DNA from: Telluria beijingensis
GTDB lineage: Bacteria > Pseudomonadota > Gammaproteobacteria > Burkholderiales > Burkholderiaceae_D
Length of the DNA: 64,000 nt
Assembly (NCBI RefSeq): GCF_030770395.1
Contig: NZ_CP132480.1
Coordinates: 4,837,205 to 4,901,204, forward strand
Direction: 5' to 3'
A model generated the notes under the pieces. It was given only the letters and a program-made list of their open reading frames with translations, searched no databases and was not told the origin of the DNA. Below, piece after piece: positions 1 to 7,643 of this stretch. The stretch's first letter is position 1; each line of letters opens with the position of its first letter. A program made the position numbers and the translations under genes.

Positions 1-211
1 CGAAGAAGATGTTGCCGCGGTCTTGCAGCCCTTCGCGCTCGATGTAGCCGGCTTGCCAGTGGTTGACGCCCGGATTGTCCCCGGGGGCGCCCATCGGGTG
101 CACGGCATTGCCCTCGACCTCGCCATCGGCCGGCACGCCGCGGCTCTGGCCGCCGCCTTGCACATCAAGTTCTTTCTTGAGTGAATCGTCTTTTGTCGGT
201 CCGAGTACCAT
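1..211 (-). CDS. N-terminus of a LOV/PAS-domain sensor protein (partial)
   Basis: Seventy codons of a gene that runs off the left edge. The start is the ATG at 209-211 (minus), with AGGA about 8 bases upstream. The polar N-terminus contains DGEVEGNAVHPMGAPGD and then ends in DRGNIFF. From memory, that last string opens the LOV-type PAS domain of many proteobacterial sensor kinases, which continue as FAAVEMTRMP. The photoreceptor cysteine and any kinase domain lie outside the window, so a histidine kinase, a diguanylate cyclase or a short LOV protein are all possible. It lies downstream of the polysaccharide operon in the same orientation, 123 bases away, and probably has its own promoter in that gap. 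LOV/PAS family is the likely call; output domain unknown. Confidence 0.6.
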   Translation of the reverse strand, partial: MVLGPTKDDSLKKELDVQGGGQSRGVPADGEVEGNAVHPMGAPGDNPGVNHWQAGYIEREGLQDRGNIFF

Positions 212-294
212 GTGGCTATCCTGGGCGCTACCGGCGGCGGCATGCCAACCGGTTCGCCTCCACTGTAGCCCGACCGCTTGCCCTGCCTCCGTTC

Positions 295-316
295 GTGAGC
301 GCACAGAGACGCTCAC
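295..316 (-). terminator. Hairpin downstream of the polysaccharide operon
   Basis: GTGAGCG at 295-301 pairs with CGCTCAC at 310-316 around an 8-base loop, just after the TGA of the last operon gene (335-337). No T-run follows on the minus strand, so it is at best a weak terminator or an mRNA 3'-end protecting stem. The rest of the 212-334 gap shows nothing else I can name. Confidence 0.3.
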
Positions 317-334
317 TCGGGGCAGCCGTTCGCC

Positions 335-2446
335 TCAGTCCAGCGGCGTGGCGATCACGATCTCGCCCAGCGCGATGCCCAGCTGGCGGGTATCCTGCGA
401 GCCGTCGAACTCCTTGGGCGAGATCGGCTGCGGCACCTCGATCACGATGCTGCGCTGGGCGCCGTCGGTCTCCAGCGTGAGCAGCACGTTCTTCATCGGA
501 TGGTGCGGGATGCGGAAGGTGGTGCTGGCATCGCCGATGCGTAGCACGAAGGGCAGGTCGGCGTTGCCGGCATAGCTCGAGGCGCGGATCTTGAGGCGCA
601 CCTTCCGCGGCAGCACGGTGTTCAGGTGCAGCACCACCTGCTTGCCGTTCGACCAGGCGCCGAACGATTCCGGATGCGACAGCCCTTCGACGCTGGCGAG
701 GATGCCGCCCGGCGGCTTGCTGAAGTCGACCTGGCCGATGCGGCTCTCGGGCACGCTGATGCGATACAGCGAGAATTCGTCGGTGGCCACCACCGGCTTG
801 TACTGGGGCGGCATGGCGTGCTTGCGCATCACCAGCAGCCATTTGTGGTGGGCCGGCAGCTCGTCTTCGGCGATCGGCGCGTTTTCTTCCAGCAGCAGCA
901 ACTCGGTGTCCTTGTCGTCGATGTGGAACTGCGCGCGGATCATCTCGATCGCGTTGAAGCCGGCCACCGTCAGGTATTTGCGCTCGGCCGGCGGCACGTT
1001 CGCCAGCACCGCCTGGCCGGCGCGGTCGGCGGCGGTGATCTCGTGGTTGAACCTCGCGGTGATGTAGTGCGACGAACTCAGGCCGCCCAGGATCAGCAGC
1101 GGCAGCGCGAGATAGACGAACAGGCGCGCTCCCATCGCCTTGCCCATGGCCCAGGCCAGCAGCGTGGCCAGGCCGATGGCGATGATCACGCGGCCCTGCC
1201 AGCGGTCGGCCTTGAACTTGAAGATGTCCGGGCCGTCCACCGGGTTGTAGGCGTAGTTCGGCAGCTTGACCAGGGCCAGCAGCATCAACACGGCGATGAC
1301 GCCGGCGATCGCCCAGCGCAGCACGGGACGCGCATCGTCTTCGCGCCGGCCCAGGGTGGCCGCCGCGATCAGCCACAGCAGCGGCAGCACGAAGCTGTAG
1401 TAGCGCATGTGCAGGCGCCAGCCTTCGTCGGCCGGCGCGTGCGGCGACACCAGCGAGGCGGTGAACAGGATCGTCACGCTCACCGTGGCGCCCGCCGCCA
1501 GCAGGGCCCAGACCTGCAGCCGGCCGGCGCCGGCATCCGGGGAGCCGGCCGGGTGGCGCACCGGTTTGCGCAGCAGCGCGTGCAGCGTGATCGCGATCGG
1601 CAGCGGCACCAGCATCGCCAGCACCATCAGGTGGCCCTGGGCGCTGACCAGGATCGGTCCCAGCGTCTCGGCCATGGTGCGCGCGCCGGCCGAATTGGCA
1701 TTGGCCTGGTAGAACCCGCCCAGCAGGTGCAGGCCGGCCTCGCCCGCGATCAGCCAGCCCAGGCCGAACTTGACGGCGGCTCCCGCCGCCAGCGTCAGCG
1801 CCACCGAACCCAGGGCCGGCAGCAGCCAGCGTCCGCCCACGCTCCAGCGCGCGTACAGCATGTATAGCACCAGCGGCGGCACCAGGAACAGGGCATGCAC
1901 CTTGATCAGCGACAGCACGCCCAGCACCACGCCCAGCGCCAGGCTCCAGCGCAGCAGAGGCCAGCCGATGCCGGCCAGCGCCACCCAGCTCAGCACGCAG
2001 AAGCCGAAGTAATAGAAGGTCTCCGGCATGAAATAGGTGGTGTACAGGTTCAGCGGCGCCAGGGTGGCGGCGACCGCCATCGCCAGCGCCATGCCGCGGC
2101 CGGCGACCTGGCGCCCGATGCCGTAGACGAAGGGCGCCGCGCCGACCATGAACAGCACATTGGCCGCGTGGATGCAGTCGTAGAAGCGCGCGCCGCAGGC
2201 ATTGCTGCCGCGCGCCATCCACAGGTAGAGCCACGACGGCAGGATCGATTCACTGAGCTCCTGCAGGCGCGACATGCGGCTATACGACCATTCGTCGGCC
2301 ATGATCTGCGGCTGGGTGCCCCAGGTGCGGATCAGGAGATAGGCGGTGATCGCGGCGAACAGCGCCGCGACGGCGGCCTGCGTCCAGCTGCGCCCGGCGC
2401 GGTTGGCGGCGAGTGAAGCGAAGTCTTGTCGGTCGAACGCGGTCAT
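335..2446 (-). CDS. Large polytopic membrane protein, GT-C-like glycosyltransferase candidate
   Basis: 703 aa from the ATG at 2444-2446 (starts MTAFDRQDF). This start overlaps the TGA of the upstream gtrA gene as ATGA. The longer open frame upstream is the shadow of gtrA. There is one hydrophobic segment near residue 25, then a periplasmic loop containing MADEWSYS. An acidic pair in the first loop is typical of GT-C enzymes, which use polyprenyl-phosphate sugars. About ten more hydrophobic segments follow to about residue 480, then a soluble beta-rich C-terminal third. As last gene of the wzm-to-gtrA operon it is a good candidate for the transferase that takes a sugar flipped by a GtrA protein and adds it to the O-polysaccharide in the periplasm. 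The function is inferred from topology and neighbours; I do not recognise a named family. Confidence 0.65.
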   Translation of the reverse strand: MTAFDRQDFASLAANRAGRSWTQAAVAALFAAITAYLLIRTWGTQPQIMADEWSYSRMSRLQELSESILPSWLYLWMARGSNACGARFYDCIHAANVLFMVGAAPFVYGIGRQVAGRGMALAMAVAATLAPLNLYTTYFMPETFYYFGFCVLSWVALAGIGWPLLRWSLALGVVLGVLSLIKVHALFLVPPLVLYMLYARWSVGGRWLLPALGSVALTLAAGAAVKFGLGWLIAGEAGLHLLGGFYQANANSAGARTMAETLGPILVSAQGHLMVLAMLVPLPIAITLHALLRKPVRHPAGSPDAGAGRLQVWALLAAGATVSVTILFTASLVSPHAPADEGWRLHMRYYSFVLPLLWLIAAATLGRREDDARPVLRWAIAGVIAVLMLLALVKLPNYAYNPVDGPDIFKFKADRWQGRVIIAIGLATLLAWAMGKAMGARLFVYLALPLLILGGLSSSHYITARFNHEITAADRAGQAVLANVPPAERKYLTVAGFNAIEMIRAQFHIDDKDTELLLLEENAPIAEDELPAHHKWLLVMRKHAMPPQYKPVVATDEFSLYRISVPESRIGQVDFSKPPGGILASVEGLSHPESFGAWSNGKQVVLHLNTVLPRKVRLKIRASSYAGNADLPFVLRIGDASTTFRIPHHPMKNVLLTLETDGAQRSIVIEVPQPISPKEFDGSQDTRQLGIALGEIVIATPLD

Positions 2447-2832
2447 TTGAAGATCCAGTATTTGCCAAGAAGGAAGCTGTTGATCGAGATCAGCGGCAGC
2501 GAGGCGATCTTGCCGGCCACCGGCATCCCGAACAGGCTGTCCGCCAGCGCGACGCAGCCGAGCGTCAACACGTAGTTCAGGGCCACCACGCACAGGTAGC
2601 GCCCGAAGTTTGCCGGCGTGGCGGCGGCGTCGAAGGTGACGCGGCTGTGCCAGGCGTAGTTGACCAGCAGGCCGGTCCCGAAACCGACCGTGGTGGCGAC
2701 GGCGAAGTGGGCGCCGCCCTGCAGCAGCAGGTGCAGCACGCCGATGTCGACCACGGCCGACAGCACGCCGCCGGCCAGGAACAGGATCAGCTGGCGCGAG
2801 CGCCCCAGCAGGCGAAGGAGCGACGCCGTCAT
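2443..2832 (-). CDS. GtrA-family polyprenyl-phosphate-sugar flippase (copy 2)
   Basis: 129 aa, four hydrophobic segments over the whole length, the usual size and shape of GtrA. The GtrA signature is visible: FLAGGVLSAVVDIGVLHLLL in the first segment and VGFGTGLLVNYAWHSRVTF in the second, ending SINSFLLGKYWIF. The start is the ATG at 2830-2832, overlapping the stop of the other gtrA gene (ATGA); the upstream in-frame extension is only the shadow of that gene. GtrA proteins are thought to move polyprenyl-phosphate-linked sugars across the inner membrane. Two different gtrA genes in a row suggest two different lipid-linked donors, matching the two donor-making enzymes upstream (GT2 and HAD-UbiA). 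Confidence 0.88.
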   Translation of the reverse strand: MTASLLRLLGRSRQLILFLAGGVLSAVVDIGVLHLLLQGGAHFAVATTVGFGTGLLVNYAWHSRVTFDAAATPANFGRYLCVVALNYVLTLGCVALADSLFGMPVAGKIASLPLISINSFLLGKYWIFK

Positions 2833-3221
2833 CGGTACACCCAGCGCTTGCCGAGGATGTAGCCGTTGATCGAGGTGATCGGCAGCGATAGCAGCTTGCC
2901 GGCCAGCGGATGGTCGAACAGGTGGGCCGCCAGCGCCACGCAGGCCAGCATCAGGCCATAGTTCATGGCGATCACGCACAGGAAGCGGACAAACGTGCCG
3001 GCGCTGGCGCGCTTGTCGAAGATGCGGCTCTGGATCGCGAAATTGAGCAGCAGGCCGGTGCCGAAACCGGCGCTGGCCGCCAGCGAATAATGCACGCCGA
3101 CCGACAGCAGCAGATGCATCAGGCCGACGTCGACCAGCGCGCACAGGGTGCCGCCGGCCACGAACACGGCGAACTCGCGCCAGCGCGGCGGCATGCGCAT
3201 GGCGAGATCAGCCTTGTTCAT
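2829..3221 (-). CDS. GtrA-family polyprenyl-phosphate-sugar flippase (copy 1)
   Basis: 130 aa with four membrane segments. It reads FVAGGTLCALVDVGLMHLLL, then AGFGTGLLLNFAIQSRIF, then SINGYILGKRWVYR at the C-terminus, closely parallel to the gene that follows it. The start at 3221 lies 14 bases inside the end of the GT2 gene and the stop overlaps the next start as ATGA, so translation of GT2, gtrA and gtrA is probably coupled. The two copies are clearly paralogous but well diverged, consistent with different sugar donors. The role as flippase for the product of the adjacent GT2 is an inference from the gtrA-gtrB pairing known in O-antigen glucosylation. Confidence 0.88.
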   Translation of the reverse strand: MNKADLAMRMPPRWREFAVFVAGGTLCALVDVGLMHLLLSVGVHYSLAASAGFGTGLLLNFAIQSRIFDKRASAGTFVRFLCVIAMNYGLMLACVALAAHLFDHPLAGKLLSLPITSINGYILGKRWVYR

Positions 3222-4257
3222 TGCGGCGGCGGAACAGCGTTTTCTTGTGCAGCGGCCGGGTCGGCACCGAGGCGATGTCGTAGGCCAGGAAGGCCAGGAT
3301 CAGCTGCACGCCCATGATCACCGGCAGCGCCGCCAGCATCACGGTGCCGGCCGGGGTGGCGATGCGGTCGCTGGCCGAATCGAGCCAGTGCGACACGCCG
3401 TACACGGCGCCGAAGGCCACCAGCAGCAGGCCCAGTGGCAGCTCGAGCGAGGCCAGCGACATATTGCGCAGGTAGTAGTTGTAGAACAGGCGCTTGCCCA
3501 GGTTGCGCACGTGCTTGGCCGCGAACTCGGTGACTACTTTCGAGATCTTGAGGTTGCTGACTTCGTCGCCATACTTGGCGTCCATCGGCACGTCGGCCAC
3601 CACCGCGCCCAGGGTGTTCAGGCGGAACAGCATATCGGTCTCGAAGAAGTAGCGCCGGCTGATCTTGTCGAAGGGCAGGTGGCGCGCGCAATCGGCGTGG
3701 ATCGCCGTATAGCCGTTGGTCGGATCGAACAGGTTCCAGTAGCCCGACGAGACCTTGGTCATCAGCGACAGCACCGCATTGCCGAACAGGCGCATGGCCG
3801 GCATCTGCCGGATCTGCTCGAGGTCGAAGAAGCGGTTGCCCTTGGTGTAGTCGGCCTCGCCGGCCAGGATCGGCGCCACGAAGTCGGGCAGCAGGGCGGC
3901 GTCCATCTGGCCGTCGCCGTCGATCTTGACGATCACGCTCGCACCATCGGCGATCGCGGCGCGGTAGCCGGTCATCACGGCGCCGCCCACGCCCTGGTTC
4001 TCGGCATGTTCGAGCACCGTCACGCGCGGATCGCTGCAGTTGGCGCGCACGAAGGCGCCGCTGGCGTCCGGGCATTTGTCGTCGACCACATAGATGCGCG
4101 CGACCTCGGGGCCAATGCCGGCGATCACGCCGATGATGTGGCGCGTGACGCGGTAGCTCGGGATCACCACCGCGATGGTGGCGGCGGTGTTGCCAGTGAT
4201 AGGGACGGGGACGCCGACAGGGGCGGGATCCAGAATGGGAGTCATCTCAAGGTTCAT
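3208..4257 (-). CDS. GT2 glycosyltransferase, polyprenyl-phosphate-sugar synthase type
   Basis: 349 aa. The N-terminal GT-A domain carries IAVVIPSYRV near residue 29, YVVDDKCPD, and the metal-binding loop VKIDGDGQMD near residue 110. Two hydrophobic segments close the C-terminus (about 275-330). This is the layout of GtrB/DPM1/ArnC-type enzymes, which transfer a sugar from a nucleotide donor to undecaprenyl phosphate at the cytoplasmic face. It overlaps the start of gtrA copy 1 by 14 bases, the classic synthase-flippase pair, and follows the 640-aa membrane protein by 2 bases. The sugar cannot be told from sequence. GtrB-like function is a strong family inference; a direct role in main-chain synthesis is less likely because of the membrane anchor. 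Confidence 0.85.
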   Translation of the reverse strand: MNLEMTPILDPAPVGVPVPITGNTAATIAVVIPSYRVTRHIIGVIAGIGPEVARIYVVDDKCPDASGAFVRANCSDPRVTVLEHAENQGVGGAVMTGYRAAIADGASVIVKIDGDGQMDAALLPDFVAPILAGEADYTKGNRFFDLEQIRQMPAMRLFGNAVLSLMTKVSSGYWNLFDPTNGYTAIHADCARHLPFDKISRRYFFETDMLFRLNTLGAVVADVPMDAKYGDEVSNLKISKVVTEFAAKHVRNLGKRLFYNYYLRNMSLASLELPLGLLLVAFGAVYGVSHWLDSASDRIATPAGTVMLAALPVIMGVQLILAFLAYDIASVPTRPLHKKTLFRRRNEQG

Positions 4258-4259
4258 GT

Positions 4260-6182
4260 CTATGGAGCCGGCATGGCGCGCAGGTTGATTTCGCGCAGGA
4301 AGAAAGCGAGCTGGCGCGGATCGGAGGCGCCGGGCGAACGGGGCGATTCATGTTCGAGTTCGATCGTCAGGGCCGGGCCCTGGCTGGCCGCGGCGGGCAG
4401 CGCCAGCGGGCCTTCGCGGTCGAGCAGGTGCCAGCCGAGGTCGACGCCGTTCACGCTGACCCGGGTGCGGCCCTCGTTCTCGAGGTAGGCGCCGCTGATC
4501 AGGATCTGCTGCGCGCGCATGGCGCCCACCTGCACGACGATGCGCGAACGGGGGCCATCGGACCAGGCGCCATCCCAGCCCGGGCCATTGGCCTCGAGCG
4601 TGCTCCAGCCTTCGGTCAACGCGACCTGGGTGCCGGCGCGCAGGTCGGCGAACTGGAAGCTGCGCTGGACCAGGTCGCCGGCGGTGCAGCGTACCGCGCC
4701 GTCGATATAGCGCCAGCCGCGGGTGCTCCCGGTGATGGCGTTATCCGGCGCGATCATGGCGCCGGCGCCGCACACGAGGGCATCGGCGCCCGGATTCGAC
4801 GCATTCACCAGCGTCTTCACCGGCGCGCCATTCATGCGATAGGTATAGACCTGGTCGGGGCTGATGTAGTTGTCGTGGTTGCCGGCGCGTTCGGCGAAGA
4901 TTTCCGGCTCCGGGTGGTAGAGAGATGGCGCCTGCGCCATCACCCGGTTGGCGAGCGGGCTGAATTCGGTGTATTTGTAGCTGTCGGCATGCACCATGGC
5001 CAGCGCCTGCAGCGCCGCCACGCCGGCGATCAGCGCTGCCGGCCAGCGGCGCGCGCGCAGCACGGCCAGCAGCACGAACAGCAGCGGCATCGACGACCAG
5101 AACGCATAGCGCATCATGCCGGCGGCGTCCGAATTCCAGTTCAGCACCGCCAGCGCCGGCACGGCCAGGGCGAGCAGGAACAATATCGCCACCAGCAGCA
5201 CGCGGCGCGCCAGGGCGCCGGTCGCGGCGCCCCACAGCAGCACGGCCGCGAGCAGGCCGGGCAGGCCGATCGCCATGCCCTGGTTGAGGTCGAAGAAGAA
5301 GGAGAACAGGCGCGTGCCGCCGACCAGGGTCGGGTCGGAGAACTTGCGGGCGATGATGTTCGGCACCCCGTATTCGTAGAGATTGAACAGCACCGGCAGC
5401 GCCAGCACCGCCATGCCGGCCGCCAGGCCGACGATGTTCTGGCGCGTGACTTGCGCGCGCAGGTTGGCCGCAAGGCCGGCGCCAGTCTGCCAGTCGAGGC
5501 ATAGCTTGAGCAGCGGCGCGAAGCCGAAGAAGAACAGGATGGTGGGGTTCTGCCAGCTGGCCACCCCGGCCAGCACGGCCCCGCGCAGCGGCGCGCCGCC
5601 GGTGTAATACAAGAGGCCCGCCAGCAGCAGGGCGGCGGAGAGGCATTCGGGACTGGTCCACTGCCAGTACAGGGCGCCGCCGCACAGCATGAACAGGCCA
5701 AGGCCGGCCCAGGCCCGCGTCTCGCACGTGAAGAAGTGGCGCAGCGCCAGGCCCAGCACGAACACGGCCGCCAGGTTGACCGCCATGAAGGCCTTGAACG
5801 GCGCCAGGCCCAGGGTGTCGAACACCTTGAACGGCGCCGCCGCCAGCAGCGAATAGCCGAAGAAGTGCACCGGATAGACGTCGCCGTCCTTGCCGCGCGC
5901 AAAAGCCGCGTACAGGTCCTGGTCGCCGGCGCGCATGCCGCGTTCGAGTTCGTCGAACGGGTAGCGGTAGGCTTCGCCCAGCAGCGCGCGGGTGCGCTCG
6001 ATGTTTTCCAGGCGGATGTCCGGCGTGCCGTGGCTGGCGATGGCGACGGTGTCGAGCGTGTACTCGACCAGGTCGCCGCGGTAGGCCGGCGCATGCTTCA
6101 CCATCAGCACGGCCATGAACAGGGCCATCAGCAGCGGGAAGCGCCAGCGCGCAAGGAAGGAAGGGGCGGTGTTGGCAATCAT
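4260..6182 (-). CDS. Polytopic membrane protein, GT-C-like candidate
   Basis: 640 aa. The first membrane segment is at about 15-30, followed by a large polar loop with YRGDLVEYTLDTVAI, then nine or so hydrophobic segments to about residue 390. The soluble C-terminal domain of about 220 aa is rich in beta-type sequence and ends LAFFLREINLRAMPAP. The overall shape matches the 703-aa protein at the end of the operon, although the sequences are not obviously similar. Start ATG at 6180-6182, 3 bases after the UbiA stop; stop TAG 2 bases before the GT2 start. Most likely a periplasm-facing transferase that uses a polyprenyl-phosphate sugar. Named family not recognised. Confidence 0.65.
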   Translation of the reverse strand: MIANTAPSFLARWRFPLLMALFMAVLMVKHAPAYRGDLVEYTLDTVAIASHGTPDIRLENIERTRALLGEAYRYPFDELERGMRAGDQDLYAAFARGKDGDVYPVHFFGYSLLAAAPFKVFDTLGLAPFKAFMAVNLAAVFVLGLALRHFFTCETRAWAGLGLFMLCGGALYWQWTSPECLSAALLLAGLLYYTGGAPLRGAVLAGVASWQNPTILFFFGFAPLLKLCLDWQTGAGLAANLRAQVTRQNIVGLAAGMAVLALPVLFNLYEYGVPNIIARKFSDPTLVGGTRLFSFFFDLNQGMAIGLPGLLAAVLLWGAATGALARRVLLVAILFLLALAVPALAVLNWNSDAAGMMRYAFWSSMPLLFVLLAVLRARRWPAALIAGVAALQALAMVHADSYKYTEFSPLANRVMAQAPSLYHPEPEIFAERAGNHDNYISPDQVYTYRMNGAPVKTLVNASNPGADALVCGAGAMIAPDNAITGSTRGWRYIDGAVRCTAGDLVQRSFQFADLRAGTQVALTEGWSTLEANGPGWDGAWSDGPRSRIVVQVGAMRAQQILISGAYLENEGRTRVSVNGVDLGWHLLDREGPLALPAAASQGPALTIELEHESPRSPGASDPRQLAFFLREINLRAMPAP

Positions 6183-6185
6183 GGA

Positions 6186-7643
6186 TCAGAGCGAGGCAAG
6201 CGTTGCCAGCAACAGGCACAGGGCGACGACGACCAGGCTCACTTTATCCTTGCTGACGTAGAGCACCGGGTCTTCGTTGACTTCGCCGCGGAAGGCCAGC
6301 ACCCACAGGCGGCCGAGCCAGAATACCAGCAGCGGCAGGATGCCGCCCAGCAGCTCGGGGGTGCGGTACTGTTCCAGCACGTTCGACGAATTAAAGTAGA
6401 GCATGAACACCAGCACCGACACGAAGGCGGTGTTGACGCCCATGATCGCGATCGGCATGCGGTCAGCGGTGGTGTAGCCGCGGCCGCGCGTCTTTTCCTT
6501 GCCGTCGCGCTGCAGGTTGAACAGCTCGCTGTGGCGCTTGAGCAGGGCCAGGCTCAGGAAGATGAAGAAGGAAAACGCCAGCAGCCAGAACGAGGGCGCG
6601 ATCATGGTCGCCGCGCCGCCGCCCAGCACGCGCAGCGTGTACAGGATCGCCAGCGTGACGATGTCGACCATCAGCAGGCGCTTGAGTACCAGCGAATAGG
6701 CCACGGTGCTGGCGAAGTAGATCAGCACCACCAGCAGCAGCAGGGGGCTGAACCAGGCGCACAGGCCGATCGCGGCCAGCGCCAGCAGCGGGCTGCTGAT
6801 CAAGGCCAGCGGCAGCGGCAGGGCGCCGGAAGCGATCGGCCGCTTGTGCTTGGTCGGGTGCACGCGGTCGTCCTGGGCGTCCAGGGCGTCGTTGAGCAGG
6901 TAGGCGCTCGAGGCGCACAGCGAGAAGCCGATGAAGGCCACCAGCGCCGCGTTGAAGGTCCACAGGTCGAACTCGTGGCCGGCCAGCATCGGCACGAACA
7001 CCAGCAGATTCTTGAGCCACTGGCGCGGGCGCATGGCCTTGACCAGGGCCTTCAGGGCGCCGCCGCGCACGCTGCCCGAGTGGCTGGTGGCGCGGCCATC
7101 CGACAGTTGGAACGGTTTATGGGTGACCGAGATCGCGCCTTCGCAGCTGAGCCACACCGCCAGGTCGGCGCGCGAATTGCCGACGTAGTCGTAGCCGCGC
7201 TCGCCGAACAGCGCGCACAGCTCGCGCGCCTTGTTGTGCGAAGTGAAGTTGACGCTGTCGGTGGCCAGCACCTGGTCGAACAGGCCCAGGTGGGCCGCGA
7301 TCTGCTCGGCGAAGCGGCGCTGGGCGCCGGTGGCCAGGATCACGCGCCGGCCTTCGGCGCGCGCGGTCGCGATCAGCGCCAGCACGACCTTGTCATAGGG
7401 TAGCGCCGCCGGATCGAGCTCGACCTGGCTGGCGATCTTGTCCTTGAAGCCGGCCTTGCCGAGGAAGAGCCAGAGCGGCAGCTGCCAGGCGCGCAGGAAG
7501 TGCTTTTTCAGGAACAGGACGATCGATTCCCACAGCAGGTCGGAATGGATCAGGGTCCCGTCCAGGTCGATCACCAGCGGGCGCATGTTGGCCCCCGCCT
7601 TGGTGCCCTCCTTAGTGCCTCCATCTACGCGCTGCTCATGCAT
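6186..7643 (-). CDS. HAD phosphatase-UbiA prenyltransferase fusion
   Basis: 485 aa with two domains. Residues about 20-200 are a HAD-type phosphatase with motif I VIDLDGTLIHSD, a motif II region ILATGAQRR and a motif IV-like YVGNSRADL, where Asn replaces the usual Asp. Residues about 205-485 are a UbiA polyprenyl transferase with RPRQWLKN and the metal motif NDALDAQDDRVHPTKHKRPI, then seven or so membrane segments. The closest function I know is decaprenyl-phosphate 5-phosphoribose synthase, which moves phosphoribose from PRPP onto a polyprenyl phosphate; that product needs a phosphatase, which the HAD half could supply. This would give a lipid-linked pentose donor. The start overlaps the GT4 gene by 8 bases; an internal ATG at 7586 (MRPLVIDLDGT) is a possible alternative start. 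Confidence 0.82.
   Translation of the reverse strand: MHEQRVDGGTKEGTKAGANMRPLVIDLDGTLIHSDLLWESIVLFLKKHFLRAWQLPLWLFLGKAGFKDKIASQVELDPAALPYDKVVLALIATARAEGRRVILATGAQRRFAEQIAAHLGLFDQVLATDSVNFTSHNKARELCALFGERGYDYVGNSRADLAVWLSCEGAISVTHKPFQLSDGRATSHSGSVRGGALKALVKAMRPRQWLKNLLVFVPMLAGHEFDLWTFNAALVAFIGFSLCASSAYLLNDALDAQDDRVHPTKHKRPIASGALPLPLALISSPLLALAAIGLCAWFSPLLLLVVLIYFASTVAYSLVLKRLLMVDIVTLAILYTLRVLGGGAATMIAPSFWLLAFSFFIFLSLALLKRHSELFNLQRDGKEKTRGRGYTTADRMPIAIMGVNTAFVSVLVFMLYFNSSNVLEQYRTPELLGGILPLLVFWLGRLWVLAFRGEVNEDPVLYVSKDKVSLVVVALCLLLATLASL

Noticed and set aside
2447..3144. N-terminal extensions of the 703-aa protein, GtrA copy 2 and the FkbM protein
   Set aside because: They are Arg/Pro-rich shadows of the upstream gene; the internal ATG in each case overlaps the preceding stop as ATGA and begins the family-typical sequence.
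3148..4488. Long plus-strand frames over the polysaccharide operon (also near 5736-7403 and 7438-10203)
   Set aside because: His/Gln/Arg-rich shadow translations of the minus-strand glycosyltransferase, UbiA and GT4 genes; no domain, no ribosome site.
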